In this document: in pieces, positions 43,595-50,903 of the stretch
Position numbering within the stretch: position 1 is the first letter of the stretch
Layout: every line of letters starts with the position of its first letter
Assembly: GCA_050873765.1 (NCBI GenBank)
Contig: JBNMJK010000002.1
Coordinates: forward strand, 28,063 to 92,062
DNA length: 64,000 nucleotides
Reading direction: 5' to 3'
Source: Sodaliphilus sp050873765
GTDB taxonomy: Bacteria > Bacteroidota > Bacteroidia > Bacteroidales > Muribaculaceae
Translations under genes and position numbers: made by a program
The notes under the pieces: model-generated
Database searches by the model: none
Seen by the model: the letters and a program-made list of their open reading frames with translations, nothing else
Told to the model about the DNA's origin: nothing

Positions 43595-45394
43595 ATGCGC
43601 TATTGGAAAGGAGAAAAACTTGTAGGAGGTGAACAGAAGCGAAGTGAGGCAATGTACTGGATTGAAAAGGCTGCTGAGCGAGGTTTTAAAAAGGCCGTCA
43701 AGTTTTTAGATGAGCAAGAAAAAAAGGACTTGACCACTCTTGATGGGCAGTTGGAGGTAGCTAAAGCGTCAGAAGCAAAAGGCGAATGGGATAAAGCGTT
43801 AGAAGTACTTGCCATTAGTGCCAACAATCCGAAGCAAGAGGAGTCATCGGCCGAAGCGTTGATATCTTTTGTCAAGCGATATCTTACTAAATTTGAAGTT
43901 GAAGGCGAATACGATAAAGCCCTGTCAATGTTAAATGATGCTCTGATGAAATGCGTAGCACTTGGCAAATCCTCAATTCCCAGTGAGTTCGTTATACGAT
44001 ACGCTCACCGACTTTTTGATTCGGGAAGCATGAAAAAAGCATTGAATCTGCTTGATACCACAACAGTGTCAGGTGAGGATGTGGAAGCTGAAAAGCAGAG
44101 GTTGAGAAAGGTTTTCTATGATGTCACGATACAGGAAGCCAACCAATGTGAAGTGGCACAGAACTTCAAAGCAGCAAGTGTAGCGTATGAGAAAATTGCT
44201 GACACAGAAGAGGGGAATGTGGCTTATCTCGCTTTTCTTGTGCGATGGGCGAAGATAGAGAGCGGTGCGGACAACCCTTTGGAAACGTACAACGTACTTA
44301 ATAAAGTGAAGTCGCTTGGGTTTGATGAAACAGGTGAACTGGAGCACATAGAAAAAGATTTGCGTAACCGATATGGAGCACTTGTTGATGTTTTTGAAAT
44401 GTTGAATTCTTGCCAAAGTTATGAAGAACTGACTAAATTGGAAAAACAGGAACACTTGGAAGAAACTGTTGCAAAACTCGGTTACGAAGCGTATTATGCA
44501 AAGTCAAAAGCAGGACTTATATGTAAATTCATGTCAGACTGTGTGACTATTCAAGGTTTGCAGCGATATGAGACCATTGCAGCGGAAAACGGCCTTGAAG
44601 ATGAATACAGTGATTGTTTTAACGTATTTGCTAAAACAAAAGAAAAAATCAGTGAGACTGCTAATTTAGCAGAACTCGCAGAACTGGAAGATATAGCATA
44701 CAGACAGGGGCTCGAAGAAGATTTCTTTGAACAAATTTGGAAATTAACGGAACTCGATGAAGTGAAAGAAAATTATGGTAAATTTAAAAAAGATGAAAGT
44801 AGAGTTGAAATAGTGAATAGCTTTGTGGAATGGCTTTATAAAGACGAGATTATGTATTGGGATTTGGATGAATCCGATGAAATATGGAATGATTTGTCTG
44901 ATGGCAAAGAGATTGTGACATATAATAAATGGTGGTATTATATGCATGACGGAGATGATGTTGGATTAGCCTTCAAGTATTATTGTTCAGATTATTTCGA
45001 AGATTTTTCAAATGGTTTATTGGCGGATGAGGAAATGAATGCAGCATTGCTTGATTTAAAAGCATATGACCGTTTAGAATTATTTTTAGAATTTGGTGAT
45101 TATGAAACGTTAGAGGAAAAGCTATGTGGATATGGAGATTTATATGATTTTTTTGAGGGATTTGATCTATTAAGTGCGGAAGATATTTTGAACTTAGCAG
45201 TCAGCAATTATGTTGATTTAGATGAATTAGCACATTATTTTGAATATCCGGGTGACGATTTGTTATATAAATTGGGAGAATATGAAGAGAGCCTTGATGA
45301 TATAGGGCTTGCAGTTGAATATTACAAAAAGGCTTATGAGGTTTATGGTGACTATCATGCTTATGATCGTTTAATAAAATTATATAAAGAATGA
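43595..45394 (+). CDS. Sel1/TPR-like repeat protein, probably 5'-truncated
   Basis: 599 residues from the first in-frame ATG after the stop at 43436. The start retains one Sel1-like repeat (GMRYWKGEKLVGG...RSEAMYWIEKAAERGFKKA). Helical TPR-like pairs follow over most of the length. The final 200 residues are strikingly acidic (many DE runs, e.g. YWDLDESDEIWNDLSDG) and come from AT-rich DNA unlike the flanking genes. The function is unknown; Sel1 and TPR repeats usually bind proteins. Its stop overlaps the ATG of the nuclease-like gene by 4 bp, so the pair is coupled. Confidence 0.7.
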   Translation: MRYWKGEKLVGGEQKRSEAMYWIEKAAERGFKKAVKFLDEQEKKDLTTLDGQLEVAKASEAKGEWDKALEVLAISANNPKQEESSAEALISFVKRYLTKFEVEGEYDKALSMLNDALMKCVALGKSSIPSEFVIRYAHRLFDSGSMKKALNLLDTTTVSGEDVEAEKQRLRKVFYDVTIQEANQCEVAQNFKAASVAYEKIADTEEGNVAYLAFLVRWAKIESGADNPLETYNVLNKVKSLGFDETGELEHIEKDLRNRYGALVDVFEMLNSCQSYEELTKLEKQEHLEETVAKLGYEAYYAKSKAGLICKFMSDCVTIQGLQRYETIAAENGLEDEYSDCFNVFAKTKEKISETANLAELAELEDIAYRQGLEEDFFEQIWKLTELDEVKENYGKFKKDESRVEIVNSFVEWLYKDEIMYWDLDESDEIWNDLSDGKEIVTYNKWWYYMHDGDDVGLAFKYYCSDYFEDFSNGLLADEEMNAALLDLKAYDRLELFLEFGDYETLEEKLCGYGDLYDFFEGFDLLSAEDILNLAVSNYVDLDELAHYFEYPGDDLLYKLGEYEESLDDIGLAVEYYKKAYEVYGDYHAYDRLIKLYKE

Positions 45395-46077
45395 TGGAAA
45401 CTTATCCTGTTTTGCTCCTTCCTACATCAGCCACGGCTTCAAATGTCATTTTTCCGTCGAGACGCAAGAATAAGAAGCATGGGCCGACGGAGTTTTTGGT
45501 ATTGGCTCGCCTCGTGGAATATGGCTGTGAGGAGATTAGGGAAGATGTGTGCGTGAAAATTGATGGGCACAACTATGAGCCCGACTTTGCGTATGTGAAT
45601 GAGGAGAAGGGCGTGTATATCGACATAGAGGTGGATGAGCCTTATTCTGTTTCGGGACGTGCGACCCACTATTTGATGGAGAATGGCACAAATAGGGACT
45701 CGCTACGTAACAAGCGCTTTCAAGATGCCGGTTGGTACGTGGTTTGCTTTTCAGAAGAGCAGATTTTCTGCCACACCAAGGAATGTATTCGCAAAGTGTA
45801 TGATGTGGCTTTGTCGGCTGGCGCTATATCTGAATACCCGAAAGCATTACAAGATGTGCCAGACTTACAGCAGCAAAATCGATGGCTGAAGGCTGACTCT
45901 TATCGTATGCTCCAAAGGCGTTACCGCCAATCTTATCTTGGCTTTGATCCTGCACGCCTCGACTTGAGAGGCGCACTTAGATGCGCAACGCTCCTGCTGC
46001 CAGTGACCAAGCAATTTTTAAAAAGTGCGAGGGTGCGACGTGAGTTGCTGCGGCAGCTCTGGAAGGTGTGCACGTAG
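45391..46077 (+). CDS. DUF559-like PD-(D/E)XK nuclease
   Basis: 228 residues. The conserved core runs YEPDFAYV (Asp65), about 15 residues, IDIEVDEPY (Glu80, Asp82), then NKRFQDAGWYVVCFSEEQIF. This spacing and the closing GW-V-FSEE pattern match the DUF559/VSR-type branch of the PD-(D/E)XK superfamily. Glu34 in TEFLVLARL could be the alpha-1 acidic residue. The basic C-terminal 50 residues (RMLQRRYRQSYLGF; RRELLRQLWK) may bind nucleic acid. It is coupled to the Sel1-like gene. DNA or RNA as target is not predictable. Confidence 0.72.
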   Translation: MMETYPVLLLPTSATASNVIFPSRRKNKKHGPTEFLVLARLVEYGCEEIREDVCVKIDGHNYEPDFAYVNEEKGVYIDIEVDEPYSVSGRATHYLMENGTNRDSLRNKRFQDAGWYVVCFSEEQIFCHTKECIRKVYDVALSAGAISEYPKALQDVPDLQQQNRWLKADSYRMLQRRYRQSYLGFDPARLDLRGALRCATLLLPVTKQFLKSARVRRELLRQLWKVCT

Positions 46078-46119
46078 TGGCGTATGGCTATGTGCCCCAA
46101 ACGTTTTCTGTAAACACAA

Positions 46120-46159
46120 AAAAGGCTGTGCTACATTATCGGTTGTAGCACAGCCTTTT
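46120..46159. terminator. Bidirectional terminator between nuclease gene and htpG
   Basis: AAAAGGCTGTGCTACA (46120-46135) pairs perfectly with TGTAGCACAGCCTTTT (46144-46159), loop of 8. Confidence 0.9.
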
Positions 46160-46182
46160 AAATATGATTATAAGAATAAAAC

Positions 46183-48228
46183 TTACAAGAGTGATACAGA
46201 ACGCTTGAGGAAGTTGCTCAATGCTTCGCCTTTGAGCAGCCCATTGCCAAGGAGGGCAATGTCGATAAGCTGCTTCACAGTGTCGTTGCCAGAGGCGTAT
46301 TTGCTGATAATCTCGTCTTTTTTCTTGCGGAGTTCGCTTGCCTTGTCTTCGTTGGTTTTGAGGTCGTCCTTCTTGTCGTCGGGCACACCTTTACCGTCCT
46401 TGTCAAGGCTCTTGATAGCCTCGATCACTTTATTGGTGGCTTTCAGCTCGTCATCTACAGGCTTGAGGTCGCCTTCAAGACTGGCGTTAGCCTGCTCGAT
46501 TACCTTTTTCACTACAGGGTGATTGGTGTTGAGCGTAAGATTATAGGCGTTAGGCAACTCGCCATAGAAATTCATGCCACTCTGGAATTGGGCCATTTCC
46601 TTCATACGACGCATATACTCGCTTTGTGTGATCATCACTGGCTGGTCGGCAGCGTCCATAGCGGCGAAAGCCACATAAAACTCACTCTTTTCAATAGCAG
46701 GGATTTGCGATTTGAAAAGTGTGGTGGCCATAGCCTGCAAATCTTCAGAAAGATCGGATTTCTTGTTATCGTCTTTGCGGATAAGATTGTCGAGCACATC
46801 GGAATCTACGCGCACAAAGCGACATTTCTCATTCTTCTGCTCCAGCATACTCACGAAAGGAGTGTCGAGCTGTCCGTCCATCATCAGCACATTGTAGCCC
46901 TTGTCGTTGGCAGCCTTGATGTAGGAATACTGGGCTTCCTTGTCGGTGGCATAGAGGTAGATGAGATTTCCATCCTTGTCGGTTTGATTGCTTTCGATGA
47001 GCTTCTTGTAGTCGTCGAGCTTGAAGTATTTGCCTTCAGTGTCGGCAAGCAGGGCAAACTTCATAGCTTGCTCGCAGAATTTCTCATCGCTGAGCATACC
47101 GTATTCGATGAAAATCTTAATATCGTTCCACTTCTCCTCGAAAGCCTTGGCGTCCTTCTTCGAGATTTCCTCCAGACGGGCAGCCACCTTCTTGGTGATG
47201 TAGGTGGAGATTTTCTTCACATTGCGGTCGGCCTGCAAATAGCTACGCGACACGTTCAGAGGAATGTCAGGAGAATCGATCACGCCCTGGAGAAGCATCA
47301 TGAAGTCAGGCACCACGCCCTCCACACTGTCGGTGACAAACACCTGATTGCAGTAGAGCTGGATTCTGTCTTTTCTGATGTCGAGGTTGTTTTTGATTTT
47401 AGGGAAATACAAAATGCCGGTGAGGGTGAATGGATAGTCCACATTGAGGTGGATCCAGAACAGAGGGTCTTCCTGCCCAGGTTGAATAGCGTGGTAGAAC
47501 TTGATGTAGTCCTCGTCTTTAAGCTCGCTTGGTGTGCGGGTCCAAAGCGGCTCCACATCGTTAATCACCTTATCCTTGTCGGTGTCAACGTATTTACCGT
47601 CTTTCCACTCCTGCTCCTTGCCAAATACCACGGGCACAGGCATAAAGCGGCAATATTTGTTCAGCAAGCCACTGATTCTGTTCTTCTCCAGATATTCTTT
47701 TTCTTCATCATCAATATACATCACGATGTCGGTGCCTCGCTCAGCCTTGTCGCACTCCTCCATGTCGTATTCAGGTGACCCATCGCACGTCCATTTCATG
47801 GCTTTGGCACCCTCCTTATAAGAAAGTGTGCGGATTTCCACCTTCTTCGACACCATAAAGGCAGAGTAGAAGCCTAAGCCAAAGTGGCCGATGATGGCAT
47901 TGGCATTGTCCTTAAACTTATTGAGGAAGTCTTCTGCACCAGAGAAAGCGATTTGGTTGATATATTTGTCGATTTCTTCAGCGGTCATACCAATACCATT
48001 GTCACTTACGGTGAGAGTTCCGGCATCAGTATCGAGCTTGACATTTACTTTTAAGCCGTCGGTGGAACCATTAAATTCACCAGCACTTGCAAGTGTTTTG
48101 AGCTTTTGTGTTGCATCTACAGCGTTAGAAACGATTTCACGGAGGAAGATTTCGTGGTCGCTGTAAAGAAATTGTTTGATAACGGGGAATATGTTACTTG
48201 TGGTTACCCCGATTGATCCTTTTGCCAT
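46183..48228 (-). CDS. htpG: Molecular chaperone HtpG (Hsp90)
   Basis: 681 residues, cytosolic Hsp90. The N-terminal ATPase has FLREIVSNAVDATQKL, DNGIGMTAEEI and GHFGLGFYSAFMV. The middle domain has LYCNQVFVTD and IDSPDIPLNVSRSYLQ, a family signature. The C-terminal dimerisation domain lacks the eukaryotic MEEVD tail, as in bacteria. It is longer than E. coli HtpG (624) by about 60 residues, largely near the C-terminus (KDGKGVPDDKKDDLKTNED). It ends with a shared terminator. Confidence 0.97.
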   Translation of the reverse strand: MAKGSIGVTTSNIFPVIKQFLYSDHEIFLREIVSNAVDATQKLKTLASAGEFNGSTDGLKVNVKLDTDAGTLTVSDNGIGMTAEEIDKYINQIAFSGAEDFLNKFKDNANAIIGHFGLGFYSAFMVSKKVEIRTLSYKEGAKAMKWTCDGSPEYDMEECDKAERGTDIVMYIDDEEKEYLEKNRISGLLNKYCRFMPVPVVFGKEQEWKDGKYVDTDKDKVINDVEPLWTRTPSELKDEDYIKFYHAIQPGQEDPLFWIHLNVDYPFTLTGILYFPKIKNNLDIRKDRIQLYCNQVFVTDSVEGVVPDFMMLLQGVIDSPDIPLNVSRSYLQADRNVKKISTYITKKVAARLEEISKKDAKAFEEKWNDIKIFIEYGMLSDEKFCEQAMKFALLADTEGKYFKLDDYKKLIESNQTDKDGNLIYLYATDKEAQYSYIKAANDKGYNVLMMDGQLDTPFVSMLEQKNEKCRFVRVDSDVLDNLIRKDDNKKSDLSEDLQAMATTLFKSQIPAIEKSEFYVAFAAMDAADQPVMITQSEYMRRMKEMAQFQSGMNFYGELPNAYNLTLNTNHPVVKKVIEQANASLEGDLKPVDDELKATNKVIEAIKSLDKDGKGVPDDKKDDLKTNEDKASELRKKKDEIISKYASGNDTVKQLIDIALLGNGLLKGEALSNFLKRSVSLL

Positions 48229-48296
48229 AATATTATAAATTATAAATTAAGACGTTTTGTTAATATTCAGTTTTATATAAAACTTTATATACAAAA

Positions 48297-48326
48297 AAAA
48301 TGCCACATAGTGAAATGTGACATTTT
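48297..48326 (-). terminator. Terminator of the clpC-type gene
   Basis: AAAATGCCACAT (48297-48308) pairs with ATGTGACATTTT (48315-48326), one mismatch. On the minus strand it is followed by a T-run. It lies 28 bp past the stop. Confidence 0.75.
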
Positions 48327-48353
48327 ATCATATTTTTTGAGAAGTAAAAGTGT

Positions 48354-50441
48354 CTATCTTGACACATTTTCCTCTTTTTCACTTTCTTTGAACTGCGCGT
48401 TGATTGCTCCGTCCTTCAGGTCGATCACTAAATGCCCCGACGATTTGTCCTCATTGCGCAGGAGCAGTTCGCTTAACGGGTCTTCGATGAGGCTTTGAAT
48501 GGCACGCTTGAGCGGACGGGCTCCAAATTGGGCGTCGAATCCGTTGTTGGCAACGTGCTTTTTCGCCTCCTCAGTGATTTCCAGTGTGTAGCCAAGTTCT
48601 TCCACACGTTTGTAGAAACTGTTCAGCTCAATGTCGATAATCTTCATGATGCTGTCGTGGCTTAATGGGGCGAATGTGATGATATCGTCAATTCTGTTGA
48701 GGAATTCTGGCGAGAACTTTCGGTTGAGCGCCTTTCTTATCACTGCCTCACTCGTTTCCTTGGTGATGGTAGTGTTGAAGCCAACGCCAGCGCCAAAGTC
48801 CTTCAGTTCCCTTGTGCCAATGTTCGATGTCATGATGATGATAGTGTTCTTGAAATCGACCTTTCTGCCGAGACTGTCGGTGAGGCAGCCCTCATCGAGC
48901 ACCTGGAGCAGCATATTGAACACTTCAGGGTTGGCCTTCTCAATCTCATCGAAAAGCACTACGGAATATGGCCTGCGGCGCACCTTTTCAGTCAGCTGTC
49001 CGCCTTCCTCATAGCCCACATAGCCTGGAGGCGCACCAACAAGGCGGGAAACATTGAATTTCTCCATATATTCACTCATATCGAAGCGAATAAGCGCATC
49101 GGAGGAGTTGAAAAGAAATTCAGAAAGACGTTTCGCCAGCAAGGTTTTGCCCACGCCCGTAGAGCCAAGAAACATAAATGAGCCGATAGGGCGGTTAGGG
49201 TCTTTCAGTCCCACTCGGTTACGGCGGATAGCACGCGCTATTTTATCGATAGCCTCATCTTGCCCTATGATTTGCTTTCTTAGCGCATCGCTCATTCCCA
49301 GCAATCGAATGCCTTCCGACTGGGCAATGCGCTTAACCGGCACACCGGTCATCAGTGCCACCACCTCAGCCACATCGTTTTCGTCAACTGTTTCACGCTG
49401 AGAATCAAGTGACTTCTCCCAGCGCTCTTTTGCGTCTTGCAGCTCCAGTTTGAGCTTTTCCTGATGGTCGCGATAATTGGCTGCGCTCTCAAAATTCTGG
49501 TTTTGAACAGCTTTCAGCTTATTCTCCTGCGCCTCGGCAATGCGCTTTTCCAAGTCGTCGATTTCCTTGGGCACCACAACTTTAGATATGTGCACACGCG
49601 AGCCTGCCTCGTCGAGGGCATCGATAGCCTTGTCGGGGAATGCTCGGTCGGTGATGTAGCGATCGGTGAGCCTGACGCACGCATGCAGAGCCGCGTCGGT
49701 ATATGTGACACCATGGTGCTGCTCATAGATTGGCTTGATATTGTTGAGAATCTCAAGCGTCTCCTCTGCGCTGGTGGCGTTTACTATCACTTTTTGAAAT
49801 CGTCGCTCCAAAGCACCGTCCTTTTCAATACTTTTCCTGTATTCATCAAGCGTGGTGGCACCAATGCACTGCACCTCGCCACGCGCCAACGCAGGCTTAA
49901 GCAGATTGGCGGCGTCCATTGAGCCAGAAGCATTTCCTGCTCCCACAATGGTGTGAATCTCGTCGATAAACAGGATGATATTCTTGTTGCGTGACACTTC
50001 ATCGATGATGGCCTTGATACGCTCCTCAAATTGCCCACGATATTTTGTGCCAGCCACAACCGAAGCCATATCAAGAGCCACGATGCGCTTGTCGAACAAA
50101 ACGCGCGCCACTTTCCGCTGAATAATGCGAAGCGCAAGACCTTCTATGATGGCAGATTTGCCCACGCCGGGTTCACCAATCAGCACAGGATTGTTCTTTT
50201 TCCTTCTGCTCAATATTTGCGCAATGCGCTCAATCTCGTTTTCTCTGCCAATGACAGGGTCGAGATGTCCTTCGCTTGCCTCTTTGGTGATATCCTTGCC
50301 ATATTTGTCGATGACAGGTGTTGAAGTGTCATTTTTTATGACATTTCGTCGGTCGGCGTGTTTTTCTCCACTGGTGGCTTTGCTCCTGGTTTCCGCCACC
50401 ATTGCCTTGACGGTCATCGTCGTCAAGCGAGAGATCATCAT
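48354..50441 (-). CDS. clpC: ClpC-type ATPase (Hsp100) lacking an N-domain
   Basis: 695 residues. AAA module 1 has Walker A GEPGVGKSA and Walker B ILFIDEIHTI. A coiled M-domain with a UVR-like segment follows (NFESAANYRDHQEKLKLEL). AAA module 2 has GSTGVGKTLLAK, VVLFDEIEKA and the sensor/arginine region RPLKRAIQ. This is the ClpC/ClpA-type unfoldase that feeds ClpP. The usual ClpC N-domain (about 150 residues, two repeats) is absent. The first residues (MMISRLTTMTV...) do not look natural; an adjacent reading frame offers a better N-terminus, see the next entry. Confidence 0.9.
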   Translation of the reverse strand: MMISRLTTMTVKAMVAETRSKATSGEKHADRRNVIKNDTSTPVIDKYGKDITKEASEGHLDPVIGRENEIERIAQILSRRKKNNPVLIGEPGVGKSAIIEGLALRIIQRKVARVLFDKRIVALDMASVVAGTKYRGQFEERIKAIIDEVSRNKNIILFIDEIHTIVGAGNASGSMDAANLLKPALARGEVQCIGATTLDEYRKSIEKDGALERRFQKVIVNATSAEETLEILNNIKPIYEQHHGVTYTDAALHACVRLTDRYITDRAFPDKAIDALDEAGSRVHISKVVVPKEIDDLEKRIAEAQENKLKAVQNQNFESAANYRDHQEKLKLELQDAKERWEKSLDSQRETVDENDVAEVVALMTGVPVKRIAQSEGIRLLGMSDALRKQIIGQDEAIDKIARAIRRNRVGLKDPNRPIGSFMFLGSTGVGKTLLAKRLSEFLFNSSDALIRFDMSEYMEKFNVSRLVGAPPGYVGYEEGGQLTEKVRRRPYSVVLFDEIEKANPEVFNMLLQVLDEGCLTDSLGRKVDFKNTIIIMTSNIGTRELKDFGAGVGFNTTITKETSEAVIRKALNRKFSPEFLNRIDDIITFAPLSHDSIMKIIDIELNSFYKRVEELGYTLEITEEAKKHVANNGFDAQFGARPLKRAIQSLIEDPLSELLLRNEDKSSGHLVIDLKDGAINAQFKESEKEENVSR

Positions 50442-50553
50442 CGTCGTCGCTTGTGAATCCGGCGCCGGCCTTTGGCACGGGGAATGAGCAAAGTGGCCAT
50501 ACCGCAGTGTGGCCTTTTTCTGATGTTTGATTATATGTCATAATATTTATCAC
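50366..50553 (-). other. Out-of-frame candidate N-terminus of clpC
   Basis: In another frame from 50553 (ATG at 50541 for MTYNQTSEKG) there is an acidic, Gly/Gln-rich stretch (TSDDDDDLSLDDDD, then NGGGNQEQSHQW) typical of ClpC linkers. The frame runs out after about 60 codons. Deleting one A from the A5 run (50361-50365 on the minus strand) would join it to the AAA frame (WRKHADRRNV). This may be a real frameshift or a sequence error. Either way no N-domain lies upstream; 50554-50903 holds only promoter sequence. Confidence 0.5.
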
Positions 50554-50797
50554 ACTAAAAATGTGAAAGATATAGATAAAATGAGTTTTACGTTTAAACC
50601 TGAAACCAAATTCGGTGTCAAAGGTTCAAATTTTCAGTAAAGGGCACTAAGAGGTTTTAAAAGGTAACCTCCCTGAACCCCTGGAAAATTTGGTTTTGAT
50701 ATGATAATGCAATTATCGTGCCAAAACAGAATTTAGAGTTCTTTTAAAATGTTGTTGTTTACCTTGTGAAATGATTGAATAATTCGTTTTTTTATAC

Positions 50798-50805
50798 TAT
50801 CTTTG
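50798..50805 (+). promoter_or_regulatory. Promoter -7 box TATCTTTG of gyrA
   Basis: TAnnTTTG match 98 bp upstream of the ATG at 50904. Confidence 0.65.
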
Positions 50806-50903
50806 TAAGTTAGAAAACGTGCCGCATAGCATGAGGACTGGGGCGAAAATTTAGCCTGATTTGTGCCTGCGGTGATGTGTAATATAATTTTAAAATATTA
50901 GTA

